From: Paraburkholderia acidicola
GTDB taxonomy: Bacteria > Pseudomonadota > Gammaproteobacteria > Burkholderiales > Burkholderiaceae
Reading direction: 5' to 3'
Assembly (NCBI RefSeq): GCF_002362315.1
Contig: NZ_MTZV01000006.1
Location: forward strand, 124,001-188,000
Length of the DNA: 64,000 bases
The notes under the pieces were generated by a model. That model was given only the letters and a program-made list of their open reading frames with translations, was not told the origin of the DNA and did no database searches. Of the stretch, positions 35,753 to 44,264 are shown one piece after another; position 1 is the first letter of the stretch, and each line of letters opens with the position of its first letter. Position numbers and translations under genes: made by a program.

Positions 35753-36643
35753 ATGGATCGATTCAACGAATTGAACGCCTTCATCGCCGTGGTTGAAGCA
35801 GGCGGTTTTACCGCCGCCGCGCGTCGAACCGGGGACTCGCAGTCGGCCATCAGCAAGGCGATCGGCGCGCTCGAGAGACGCCTCGGGGTGGCGTTATTTA
35901 ACCGAAGCACGCGCAGTGTGACCCTGACGGATCAAGGGCAGAGATACTACGACCGGGCAAAACCGCTGCTTGACGAGATGGATGACGCCGACAGCGAACT
36001 GACCAGCAGCACGGGCAATGTCTCGGGTCTGATCAGGATCGCTGCATCAGGTACGTTCGGCCGCCTGCATATTTTGCCGCTTATCCCCGACCTGTTATCG
36101 CTCAATCCTGGCCTTCAGGTCGATCTCGTTCTCTCGGACTTCGTGCGAGACATGGTGGAAGACGGGATCGATCTGGCGATCCGGGTGGGGCCCGTCAACG
36201 ATCCCGATGCGATTGCGAGGCGCGTGGCCAGCACGCCGCTCGTCTGCGTTGGATCCCGTCGCTACTTCGAGCAACACGGAACGCCAAAGACCCCCGCCGA
36301 CCTCGTCGATCACAATTGCCTGGTATATCGCGGTCTGGCGGAGTCAACGCATTGGTCCTTTGTCGGACCAGAAGGTCAATTTAGCGTGTCCGTGCGCGGA
36401 AATCTCACGTCCAACAGTGTCGAAACGATACGGGCGGGTGTTCTAGCCGGAGTGGGAATCGGCCTGTTTGCCAAGGTCTCTCTTGCCGATGATCTCCGGC
36501 ATCCGGACGTCATCACTGTTCTCGACGAATTTATAGGCGACGCCAGAGATATCAGCCTCATCTGGCCAAGACGCCGGTTTGTACCGGCGCGCGTGCGACG
36601 AGTCACCGATTTTTTCGCAGAGGCCATACCGCGGCGCATCTAG
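35753..36643 (+). CDS. LysR-type regulator (divergent from SDR)
   Basis: 296 residues. HTH in residues 1-60 (FIAVVEAGGFTAAARRTGDSQSAISKAIGALE region), LysR effector domain after about residue 90, of the AaeR/DsdC-like branch that often controls a divergent oxidoreductase. GGAGGAAT precedes the ATG. An inverted repeat TAATTCC/GGAATTA (35732-35750) overlaps this ribosome-binding site. The 104 bases between the two genes are clearly AT-rich compared with their surroundings and probably hold the operator. Confidence 0.88.
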   Translation: MDRFNELNAFIAVVEAGGFTAAARRTGDSQSAISKAIGALERRLGVALFNRSTRSVTLTDQGQRYYDRAKPLLDEMDDADSELTSSTGNVSGLIRIAASGTFGRLHILPLIPDLLSLNPGLQVDLVLSDFVRDMVEDGIDLAIRVGPVNDPDAIARRVASTPLVCVGSRRYFEQHGTPKTPADLVDHNCLVYRGLAESTHWSFVGPEGQFSVSVRGNLTSNSVETIRAGVLAGVGIGLFAKVSLADDLRHPDVITVLDEFIGDARDISLIWPRRRFVPARVRRVTDFFAEAIPRRI

Positions 36644-36669
36644 CCGCCGGACTCAGGAATCAAGAATTT

Positions 36670-37389
36670 TTAGCGCTTCCGTGCCTGCCGCCATGCGTCG
36701 TACGCGGCGCGGGTCGCTTCGTTCGGCGGATAGGTCCCCGGCAATGCCGCGCCGTCGCGAATGCGCTCAGTCAGAAATTCTTCGAGATGCTCCTGCTCGA
36801 CGGCGGCCTGGGCGACATCGGTGGCCATTTCGTGCGGAATCACGACCACGCCATCCGTGTCGCCAACAATCACATCGCCAGGAAACACCGCGACACCGCC
36901 GCAGCCGATCGGCACATCGATATCGATCGCGTGATGGCGCAGCAGGTTCGGCGGTGCGCTGGCACCTGCGCAGAACACCGGCAGGCCGAGCGCGGCGATC
37001 GTTACGCTGTCGCGCACCGGACCGTCCGACACCATGCCCGCCACGCCGCGCACCTGTAGCCGTTGCGTGAGAATCGAACCAAACGATGCACTGCCGCGTT
37101 CGCCGCGGCAATCCTGTACCAGCACATAACCGGCCGGAATCGTCTCGACACATTTGCGCTGCGCGTATTCGGGGTTCGCGAACAGTTCGAGCACATCGAT
37201 GTCTTCGCGCGAAGGGATGTTGCGCAGCGTGAACGCGGGACCGACGAGATTCGGTCCGCTGTGCGCCGCGAGCGGTGCGACACCTTGCATAAAAGTATTG
37301 CGCAGGCCGCGTTTGAACAGTTGCGTGGTGAGCGTCGCGGTGCTGACGTGACGGAGGGCTTCGAGCGTGGCGGAATCGGGGGCGGGCAT
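36670..37389 (-). CDS. RraA-like protein, probable class II pyruvate aldolase-type enzyme
   Basis: 239 residues from the ATG at 37389. The family includes RraA and 4-hydroxy-4-methyl-2-oxoglutarate/4-carboxy-4-hydroxy-2-oxoadipate aldolases. The Arg-Asp pair in GMVSDGPVRDS and the metal loop GDVIVGDTDGVVVIP are those of the enzymatic members, so catalysis is likely. It lies 169 bases downstream of kdgT on the same strand, pointing to a role in keto-sugar-acid breakdown rather than RNase E inhibition. The substrate is not determined. Confidence 0.8.
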   Translation of the reverse strand: MPAPDSATLEALRHVSTATLTTQLFKRGLRNTFMQGVAPLAAHSGPNLVGPAFTLRNIPSREDIDVLELFANPEYAQRKCVETIPAGYVLVQDCRGERGSASFGSILTQRLQVRGVAGMVSDGPVRDSVTIAALGLPVFCAGASAPPNLLRHHAIDIDVPIGCGGVAVFPGDVIVGDTDGVVVIPHEMATDVAQAAVEQEHLEEFLTERIRDGAALPGTYPPNEATRAAYDAWRQARKR

Positions 37390-37558
37390 CGTCGTATGGG
37401 CGCAGGAGGGTGGGGGCGCGTTGCGTGTTACGTGCTCGGGTCCGGCAGACGGAAGAACGCAGCGCACCGTCGCGGAATCCGCCCGCGGCAGCGGGCGGAG
37501 CGAGCGCTCATGATAGCGCCGCAACAGGGCGCCGGCATCGGTTGCCGGTGCAGCGCGA

Positions 37559-38605
37559 TCAGTGCGCGTTCGAACGCGCTTCGAGCGGACCGTCCAGTCC
37601 TGTATCGAGCGCAGCGCCGCCGCCGGACAATGCCGCCGCCGCGCGATGCTTCGGCGACAGCGTGCCCCAGCGGCGCGACCACAGCGAGGTGAGGATCGGC
37701 GTAAGCAGCGCGGTGATCACCACCGAGGTCGCCACGAGCGCCGTCGCCGCAGGCGCAACCGCGGCATAGCGCGGCTCGATCCCCGCGATGATCTGCGGCA
37801 CCGCCACCGCAGCACCGGCCGTCGACGACGCGCCAATCCCGGCGGTGCCGTTGCCCTTCGCGAGAAAGATATCGGCGAGCACGAGCGTGGTCCCGGTGAC
37901 GAGGATCACGCTGATGCCGATCAACACGCCGAGCAGACCCGTGTTCAGGATCACGGCAAAGTCGAGATTGTTGCCGAGCGCGAACGCGAAGAACGGCACC
38001 ATCACCGGCACGGCCTGGCTGAAGAACTGCCGCAACTCGCGATCGAGATTACCGAGCGCGAAGCCGATCAGGAACGGCAGCAACGCACCGAACAGCGTTG
38101 CATACGGAAAACTCGCGAGCCCCGCAATGCCGAGCGTGACCATCGTCATGAACGGCCCCGATTCGAGCGACATCAGACAGAACGCGCCCGCTTCTTCTTT
38201 CGTGCCGTATTGCTGCATCAGCGCCATGTAGAGGCCGCCGTTGGTCTCGTTCATTACGCAGATCACGGTGAGCGCCGACAGGCCCGTGAGGAAGCCCGAC
38301 GTGATGCCGCCGGGCGGTAGGAAGTGCGATGCAATCACACCGCCGAGCGCCGCCGTCGCGACTTTCGTTAGCACCAGCACGCCACTCTTGCGCAGCACGA
38401 CCGGTGTCGCCTTCAGGCTGATGCTGGCACCCATGCAGAAGAACCAGACCGCGAGGATCGGCAGGGTGCCGGTGATCAGCGCATTCGTGAACGAGCCGAG
38501 GGTTTTGCCAGCATGCGGCGCAAATGTGTGCACGCATGCGCCGAGCAGCAGCGGAACCAGCATCAGGCCGCCCGGAATGCGGTCGATGGACCTCTTGATG
38601 TTCAT
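37559..38605 (-). CDS. kdgT: 2-keto-3-deoxygluconate permease
   Basis: 348 residues with about ten hydrophobic segments; opening MNIKRSIDRIPGGLMLVPLLLG and the GNNLDFAVI segment are typical of KdgT. It imports 2-keto-3-deoxygluconate by proton symport. Divergent from kduI-kduD-kdgR, with a 324-base control region between. The C-terminal 30 residues (Ala/Gly-rich) are longer than in E. coli KdgT. Confidence 0.9.
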   Translation of the reverse strand: MNIKRSIDRIPGGLMLVPLLLGACVHTFAPHAGKTLGSFTNALITGTLPILAVWFFCMGASISLKATPVVLRKSGVLVLTKVATAALGGVIASHFLPPGGITSGFLTGLSALTVICVMNETNGGLYMALMQQYGTKEEAGAFCLMSLESGPFMTMVTLGIAGLASFPYATLFGALLPFLIGFALGNLDRELRQFFSQAVPVMVPFFAFALGNNLDFAVILNTGLLGVLIGISVILVTGTTLVLADIFLAKGNGTAGIGASSTAGAAVAVPQIIAGIEPRYAAVAPAATALVATSVVITALLTPILTSLWSRRWGTLSPKHRAAAALSGGGAALDTGLDGPLEARSNAH

Positions 38606-38929
38606 GCGGATTGCTCCTCCACGGGCCTGCGCCCGATCGGTTTGTCTCTTGGTGGTGTGGTTGCAGGGCGTCTGGCACGCGCTTCTGCGAGCGCGCGGCG
38701 GTCAACGCCTGGATCGCAATTTAGCACCGACATGGAACGGCGTTTCGAGTTTTAAGATCATCGTTTACACCTACGTAAACCGAATGAAGTTACCGTGTAA
38801 TGAGGTGTGGAACAGCTTCAATCACAAAATCCGGACCGTCGTTCCGAAATTGAACAATTTATGTTTTAATGCGCCGCATGGATGGCCGCACGCCCCCGGC
38901 GGCCGCGATCCTTCATCACGGAGACAACC
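38606..38929. promoter_or_regulatory. Divergent control region kdgT / kduI
   Basis: These 324 bases hold no gene I can support. They become AT-rich after about 38715. A perfect inverted repeat GTTTAC-N6-GTAAAC lies at 38763-38780, and a second short one, GTTC-N7-GAAC, lies near 38840-38854. They are candidate operators for the IclR-type regulator encoded in the cluster. No promoter stands out clearly on either strand. Confidence 0.4.
38763..38780. promoter_or_regulatory. Candidate KdgR operator
   Basis: The palindrome GTTTACACCTACGTAAAC has 6-base arms and a 6-base spacer, sited midway between kdgT and kduI. IclR/KdgR proteins bind palindromes of about this size, so it is a reasonable operator; this is inference from position and symmetry. 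Confidence 0.35.
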
Positions 38930-39766
38930 ATGGACGTCCGGCAAAGCATCCACAGCGAGCATGCCCGCACGCTCGATACCGCGGGACTGCGCAAACAGTT
39001 TCTCGTCGAAAGCGTATTCGAAGAAAACGCGCTGAAACTGACGTATAGCCATATCGACCGGATCATCGTCGGCGGAGCGCTGCCGGTCACGCGGCCCGTC
39101 GAGATCTCGGCGTCGCTCGGCAAGGCGATCGGCGTCAACTATCTGCTCGAGCGGCGCGAACTGGGCGCGATCAACATTGGCGGGGCGGGCTGGATCGAAG
39201 TGGACGGCAAGCGCCACGAAGTCGGCAACGAAGAGGCGCTGTATATCGGCCAGGGCACGCAATCGGTGACGTTCGGCAGCGTCGATGCTGCGCGGCCCGC
39301 GCGGTTTTATCTGAACTGCGCACCGGCGCACACCGCTTATCCGACGCGCCGCATCACGCTGGCCGAAGCATCGCCAGAAACGCTCGGCGATCCGAAAACC
39401 AGCAACCGCCGCACCATCTACAAGTTCATCGTGCCCGAGGTGCTGCAGACCTGTCAGCTCTCGATGGGCATGACGAAGCTCGAAGAAGGCAACCTGTGGA
39501 ACACGATGCCGTGCCACACGCACGAGCGCCGCATGGAGGTCTACTTTTACTTCAACCTCGCCGACGATGCGGCGGTCTTCCACATGATGGGCGAGCCGCA
39601 CGAAACGCGGCACATCCTCGTGCATAACGAGCAGGCGGTGATTTCGCCGAGCTGGTCGATTCATTCGGGTGTCGGTACGCGGGCCTATACGTTTATCTGG
39701 GGCATGGTCGGCGAAAACCTCGTGTTCAAGGACATGGATCATGTCGCCGTCGCCGATCTGCGCTGA
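38930..39766 (+). CDS. kduI: 5-keto-4-deoxyuronate isomerase
   Basis: 278 residues, the same length as E. coli KduI, with GGAG 7 bases before the ATG. Zinc ligands are visible in MPCHTHERRMEVYFYF (two His, Glu) with a later His in SIHSGVG. It converts 5-keto-4-deoxyuronate, from unsaturated uronates of pectin or glycosaminoglycans, to 3-deoxy-D-glycero-2,5-hexodiulosonate, the substrate of KduD encoded next. Confidence 0.95.
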   Translation: MDVRQSIHSEHARTLDTAGLRKQFLVESVFEENALKLTYSHIDRIIVGGALPVTRPVEISASLGKAIGVNYLLERRELGAINIGGAGWIEVDGKRHEVGNEEALYIGQGTQSVTFGSVDAARPARFYLNCAPAHTAYPTRRITLAEASPETLGDPKTSNRRTIYKFIVPEVLQTCQLSMGMTKLEEGNLWNTMPCHTHERRMEVYFYFNLADDAAVFHMMGEPHETRHILVHNEQAVISPSWSIHSGVGTRAYTFIWGMVGENLVFKDMDHVAVADLR

Positions 39767-40550
39767 GCGCTCCGTGGCCACCGCGCCCGCGTCCGCTCGT
39801 CTGTTCGATCTGACCGGCAAGGTGGCGCTCGTCACCGGCAGCAATACTGGGCTCGGCGCGGGTATGGCGCAGGCGCTCGCGGCGGCCGGTTGCGATATCG
39901 TCGGTGTGCATCACAGCGGGCCGGGCGAGACGCCAGGCATCGTGCGCGATCTCGGTCGCCGCTGTATCGATGTGCAGGCGAATCTCGCGACGCTCGAACC
40001 GGTCGAGCGCATCGTGCAGGAAGCCGTCGCGGCCTTCGGCAAGATCGACATACTCGTGAACAACGCCGGGACGATCCGCCGTAACGATGCGCTCGATTTC
40101 ACCGAAGCGGACTGGGACGCAGTGATCGACGTGAATCTGAAAGCGGTGTTCTTTCTTTCGCAGGCAGTCGCGCGTCAGTTCGTCGCGCAGCAAAGCGGCG
40201 GCAAGATCATCAACATCGCGTCGATGCTGTCGTTTCAGGGCGGCATTCGTGTGCCGTCGTATACGGCTGCGAAAAGCGGCGTACTCGGGCTCACGCGGTT
40301 GCTCGCCAACGAATGGGCCGCGCGCGGCATCAACGTCAACGCGATCGCGCCGGGCTACATGGCGACGCGCAACACCGAACCGTTGCGCGACGACGTGCGA
40401 CGCAACGACGAGATCGTGTCGCGCATTCCAGCAGAACGCTGGGGCACACCGGACGACCTCGCGGGACCGGTCGTGTTTCTCGCTTCTGCAGCGTCGGATT
40501 ATGTGCACGGGCACACGCTCGCGGTGGACGGCGGATGGCTCGCGCGCTGA
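39741..40550 (+). CDS. kduD: 2-dehydro-3-deoxy-D-gluconate 5-dehydrogenase
   Basis: 269 residues from the ATG at 39741, which overlaps kduI by 26 bases and has AAGGA 8 bases upstream; a GTG at 39774 would give 258 residues, nearer to E. coli KduD. SDR marks: TGSNTGLGAGMA, NNAGTI, Ser in NIASMLS, Tyr-Lys in YTAAKSG. It reduces the KduI product to 2-keto-3-deoxygluconate with NADH. A GC-rich hairpin (40557-40573) follows the stop. Confidence 0.92.
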   Translation: MSPSPICAERSVATAPASARLFDLTGKVALVTGSNTGLGAGMAQALAAAGCDIVGVHHSGPGETPGIVRDLGRRCIDVQANLATLEPVERIVQEAVAAFGKIDILVNNAGTIRRNDALDFTEADWDAVIDVNLKAVFFLSQAVARQFVAQQSGGKIINIASMLSFQGGIRVPSYTAAKSGVLGLTRLLANEWAARGINVNAIAPGYMATRNTEPLRDDVRRNDEIVSRIPAERWGTPDDLAGPVVFLASAASDYVHGHTLAVDGGWLAR

Positions 40551-40630
40551 ACGACACCCGGCGTTATGCCGGGCCGAAATTAATCGCGTTATGCTGACGG
40601 CCTGAAGTCGGGCACGAACGGATAGTGACT

Positions 40631-41506
40631 ATGCGAGATGCAGCAAGAGTGGCAGCAAGGAAGACGAAAGCGGACGACATTGCGCTCGCCGATTCCGCCG
40701 ATCTGATCGCGGACGGCGGCGGGGCGGAGCGTGTCGAATCGGTGGCGGCGGTCAACAAGGTTTTCGCGATTCTGCAGGCCCTCGGCGAAAACAATCAGAT
40801 CGGCATCAGCGAGCTGTCGCAGCGGCTCGTGATGTCGAAGAGCACCGTGCACCGTTTCCTGCAGACGCTGAAAGCACTCGGCTATGTCGCCCAGGAAGAA
40901 GATACCGACCGCTATCGTCTAACGATCAAATTGTTTGAACTTGGCGCGAAATCATTACAAAGCGTCGATCTCGTGCGCGAAGCCGATGTGCAGATGCGGC
41001 ATATTTCGCGGCTCACGCGCGAGGCCGTGCATCTAGGCGCTTTCGATGAAAACAGCATCGTCTATATCCACAAGATCGATGCCGATTACGACCTGCGCAT
41101 GCAGTCGCGCATCGGCCGCCGCAATCCGCTCTACAGCACCGCGATCGGCAAGGTGCTGCTGGCATGGATGACGCCGGAGGAGGCACGCCACGTGCTATCT
41201 ACCATCGAGTTCCGCAAATCGACGCAGAAAACGCTCGGTTCCGCGGATGCCGTGCTGAGCATTCTGCCGCGCGTACGCGAGCAGGGGTACGGCGAAGACA
41301 ACGAAGAGCAGGAAGAAGGGCTGCAATGCATTGCCGTGCCGGTATTTGACCGTTTTGGCCATGTCATTGCAGGTTTGTCGGTGTCGTTTCCGAGCATGCG
41401 CTGTGGCGCCGATACAAAAGCGCACTACGTCGCGTTACTGAAAGAGGCCGGTCGTGCGATTTCGGTGCAACTTGGCTATGCGGAAGCGGTGGCGGACAAC
41501 GGATAG
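40631..41506 (+). CDS. kdgR: IclR-family regulator, KdgR-like
   Basis: 291 residues from the ATG at 40631. Winged HTH in about 45-100 (ISELSQRLVMSKSTVHRFLQTLKALGYV) and an IclR effector domain to the end. A 30-residue Ala/Asp-rich N-terminal tail precedes the HTH. Placed after kduI-kduD and opposite kdgT, it is the probable repressor that senses 2-keto-3-deoxygluconate. Confidence 0.88.
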   Translation: MRDAARVAARKTKADDIALADSADLIADGGGAERVESVAAVNKVFAILQALGENNQIGISELSQRLVMSKSTVHRFLQTLKALGYVAQEEDTDRYRLTIKLFELGAKSLQSVDLVREADVQMRHISRLTREAVHLGAFDENSIVYIHKIDADYDLRMQSRIGRRNPLYSTAIGKVLLAWMTPEEARHVLSTIEFRKSTQKTLGSADAVLSILPRVREQGYGEDNEEQEEGLQCIAVPVFDRFGHVIAGLSVSFPSMRCGADTKAHYVALLKEAGRAISVQLGYAEAVADNG

Positions 41507-41532
41507 GCCTTTGTGGGCGCTGACCGCAGAAG

Positions 41533-41557
41533 ACGGCGCCGACGTGGCGCCGTTTTT
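41533..41557 (+). terminator. Intrinsic terminator after kdgR
   Basis: ACGGCGCC (41533-41540) and GGCGCCGT (41546-41553) form an 8-base stem with a 5-base loop followed by T. It lies 26 bases after the kdgR stop and closes the kdu operon. Confidence 0.8.
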
Positions 41558-41733
41558 CATTTGAGTGCCTTGTTGGCCGTCTAGTCTGCGCGGCGTGCCA
41601 CAATTGCAACTTGGCGCGCGCAAGCAGGTCCGATTGACAGACGCGACAGATGCACCGCCAGCAGTGGAGATGCGATGCGCATGCCTTACCGGTTCTTAAC
41701 GGCTTTACAGCAACAACGCAATAAACACGCAAA

Positions 41734-42150
41734 ATGAACGCAGTCTTGAGACTCGATCAGGCAACCATCGTCCTGGTAGAAGACGACCCGCATAGCCGGG
41801 CGTCGTTGACCCTGTTGCTCGAATCGGAAGGTGCACGCGTCGTGGCGGTAGCGGACGCGGAAGAGGGTGTCGAAGCGGCTGTACGCGAATTGCCCGATGC
41901 GGTGATCTGCGACCTCGACCTGCCCACCATGGACGGTTTCTATCTGATCCAGCGGCTACGCGATCACGAGATTCGCGGCGATCATGCGCCGTCGGTCGCT
42001 GTGGCGCTCACCGGTCACACCGACGACAGCTACCGGTTGCGAAGTATCGGTGAAGGCTTCCAGCATTTCATGATGAAGCCGGCGCAGCCTGACGAACTCG
42101 TTACGCTGCTGCACGATGCGATCGATGCGCGTGCGGCGGGGATGCACTGA
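41734..42150 (+). CDS. Single-domain response regulator
   Basis: 138 residues, receiver domain only. The acidic pocket EDD is at 16-18, the phospho-acceptor Asp60 in VICDLDLPTMDG, the switch Thr in ALTG and the Lys in MMKPAQP. There is no output domain and no kinase gene nearby, so it probably works in a phosphorelay or by protein contact. It converges with the Zur-like gene, 20 bases away. Confidence 0.88.
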   Translation: MNAVLRLDQATIVLVEDDPHSRASLTLLLESEGARVVAVADAEEGVEAAVRELPDAVICDLDLPTMDGFYLIQRLRDHEIRGDHAPSVAVALTGHTDDSYRLRSIGEGFQHFMMKPAQPDELVTLLHDAIDARAAGMH

Positions 42151-42170
42151 GCCAGCGCTTATCTGCCCGG

Positions 42171-42731
42171 CTATCTACCTGCAGCGCCCGCAACCTTCTC
42201 GGAATGCTGCGCGGCTTCGCACGCAGCGCATAGACCCTTCAATTCGATTTCTTCGCTGGCAAGCCGATAACCGGCGTCTTCGATCTGTGCGACGAGTGCC
42301 TGGCGCAGCTTCGGCTGATGCAGTTCGGTGACATCGCCGCATTGCTGGCAAACCACCAGAATGCCGTGCTGGCATTGCGTCAGATCGTGGCAGACGGTGA
42401 ATGCATTGATCGATTCGATGCGGTGGACGAGCCCCGCGGAAAGCAGGAAATCGAGCGCCCGATAAACGGTGGGTGGCGCGGAGCCTGGATGGATCTGGCG
42501 CATGTCGTCGAGTAACGAATACGCCTTGGTGGCGCGGCCCGATTCCAGCAACAACTCGAGCACCTTGCGACGAAGCGGCGTCAGTTTTTCGCCGCGTTCG
42601 CGGCAATATTCGTCCGCGAGTGCGAGCGCGCTTTCCTGCGAGCCGCCATGTGTATGGGCGCGATCGTCGCGATGGTCGTGGAGTGGGGCAACCGGCTTTC
42701 TGGCTGCCGCGGTGGGCTTGGCGTTCTTCAT
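42171..42731 (-). CDS. zur: Fur-family regulator, Zur-like
   Basis: 186 residues from the ATG at 42731. It has a His-rich N-terminal tail, a winged HTH (KLTPLRRKVLELLLESG to PPTVYRALDFLLSAGLV) and two cysteine pairs in VVCQQCGDV and LCAACEA that make the structural zinc site. The CxxC pattern and the His-rich tail favour Zur over Fur. The usual znuABC neighbours are absent here, so the metal is inferred. Confidence 0.8.
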   Translation of the reverse strand: MKNAKPTAAARKPVAPLHDHRDDRAHTHGGSQESALALADEYCRERGEKLTPLRRKVLELLLESGRATKAYSLLDDMRQIHPGSAPPTVYRALDFLLSAGLVHRIESINAFTVCHDLTQCQHGILVVCQQCGDVTELHQPKLRQALVAQIEDAGYRLASEEIELKGLCAACEAAQHSEKVAGAAGR

Positions 42732-42766
42732 CGCGTGATTATAAGCGGCATCGCGTGCGGCCGCCG

Positions 42767-43393
42767 TCACTCGAACTGGACTGCGAAACCGCGCTGTACA
42801 CCGGGCCGCGCGAATAGCGTCTCGTACCAGCGCTGCACATGCGGGAAATCGGCGAGATCGACCAGATGGCGTTCGTGGCGCCAGGCCCAGCCGAGAATCG
42901 CGAAGTCGGCCACCGATAATTCCCCCGCAACGAATTCCACCTGCGCAAGGCGCCGGTCGAGCACGCCATAGAGCCGCCGCGTTTCCTCCGAATAGCGTTG
43001 TAACCCATAGCGCCGGTCGGTTTCCGATTCGAGCGCGGCGAAATGATGAACCTGTCCCGGGATCGGACCGAAGCCACCCATCTGCCACATCAGCCATTCG
43101 AGCACCGGCACGCGTTCGCGCAGCGGTTTTGGCAGGAACTGGCCGGTTTTCTCGCCGAGATAGAGCAGCACCGCACCCGATTCGAATACGCTGATCGGTT
43201 GCCCGTCGGGGCCGTCCGTGTCGACGATCGCGGGGATCTTGTTGTTCGGGCTGATACGCAGGAACTCCGGCTCGAACTGATCGCCGCGACCGATGTTCAC
43301 GGACTTGATCGTGTAAGGCAGCCCCATTTCTTCGAGCGCAACCGTGACCTTGCGGCCATTCGGCGTGCCCCATGCGTGTAGCGTGATCGTCAT
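42767..43393 (-). CDS. Glutathione S-transferase, YfcG/Nu type
   Basis: 208 residues. The N-terminal thioredoxin fold has WGTPNGRKVTVALEE and, in place of the usual ESxAI, FESGAVLLYL; ISPNNKIPAI is the cis-Pro loop. The C-terminal helical domain includes WLMWQMGGFGPIPGQVHHF, typical of YfcG/YghU disulfide-bond oxidoreductases. It follows another GST gene by 19 bases and is probably cotranscribed with it. Confidence 0.88.
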   Translation of the reverse strand: MTITLHAWGTPNGRKVTVALEEMGLPYTIKSVNIGRGDQFEPEFLRISPNNKIPAIVDTDGPDGQPISVFESGAVLLYLGEKTGQFLPKPLRERVPVLEWLMWQMGGFGPIPGQVHHFAALESETDRRYGLQRYSEETRRLYGVLDRRLAQVEFVAGELSVADFAILGWAWRHERHLVDLADFPHVQRWYETLFARPGVQRGFAVQFE

Positions 43394-43412
43394 ATGGTTG
43401 CGTCGGCGTGGG

Positions 43413-44039
43413 TCAGGTCAAGGGAAGGTCGACGTACTTCTTGAAGCCAGTGCGCGTGCCGAGGCGCGAGTACCAGCGCTCGAGATTCGGCAGCAGCGGG
43501 CGCTCGACACCGTCGAGGCCGAACCAGCGCTTCGCATACGAACCCAGCACGATGTCGGCGAGCGTGCAGTGTTCGCCTTCGATAAAGAAGCGCCCCTGCA
43601 GATGCGTATCGAGCAGCTTCCACAGCGCGCCGACGCCCAGCAGATCGGCGGCGAGTTTTGTTGTATCGCGCTCAGCAGCCGGTGTGCGCACGAGCGCCCA
43701 GAACACCGGGCGTTCGGCCGGTTGCAGCGTGGACAGCGACCAGTCGAGCCAGCGGTCCACACTCGCGCGTGCCCGCGGTTCGGCCGGATACAGAAAGCTC
43801 GATGGCGCGTACTGCATCACCAGGTAGCGCAGGATCGAGTTGGATTCCCACAGCACGAAGTCGCCGTCGACGAGCGTCGGCACGCGGCCCGTGGGGTTCA
43901 TCGAGAGGTAATCGGGTTCGTTGTTGCGGCCGTATTGCAGGCCGGCGTCGATGCGTTCGTACGGCAGTGCGAGTTCGTCGCAGCACCACAAGAGCTTCTG
44001 GACATTCACCGAGTTGGCGCGTCCCCAGAGTGTGATCAT
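43413..44039 (-). CDS. Glutathione S-transferase
   Basis: 208 residues from the ATG at 44039, with GGAG 10 bases upstream. It starts MITLWGRANSVNVQKLLW, has MNPTGRVPTL (cis-Pro) and LWESNSILRYL (glutathione site), then a helical C-terminal domain. The Ser in the first loop is the likely catalytic residue. Substrate unknown; first of two GST genes in tandem. Confidence 0.88.
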   Translation of the reverse strand: MITLWGRANSVNVQKLLWCCDELALPYERIDAGLQYGRNNEPDYLSMNPTGRVPTLVDGDFVLWESNSILRYLVMQYAPSSFLYPAEPRARASVDRWLDWSLSTLQPAERPVFWALVRTPAAERDTTKLAADLLGVGALWKLLDTHLQGRFFIEGEHCTLADIVLGSYAKRWFGLDGVERPLLPNLERWYSRLGTRTGFKKYVDLPLT

Positions 44040-44264
44040 CCGGTCTATCTCCGTTCCAGTATTTGGCAAGCCGCGCATCGGGCGCGGCGTTCAGTCGCTA
44101 ACGATACACGATGACGGGGCGTCGCATTGGGCGATGAAAAAATCGCCGCTGTGTGAAGGGTTCACACGCGGGTTCACCCGTACTGCAAGCGTGCCATCAG
44201 CACAGCCGCGCCACGTAACGCACGTTGCGTACAATGTGCGCACCCGAACGTGATGAGGCACAGC

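Noticed and set aside
40557..40573. Terminator between kduD and kdgR
   Set aside because: The CCCGGC/GCCGGG hairpin has only six pairs and no T-run; attenuation is possible but unsupported.
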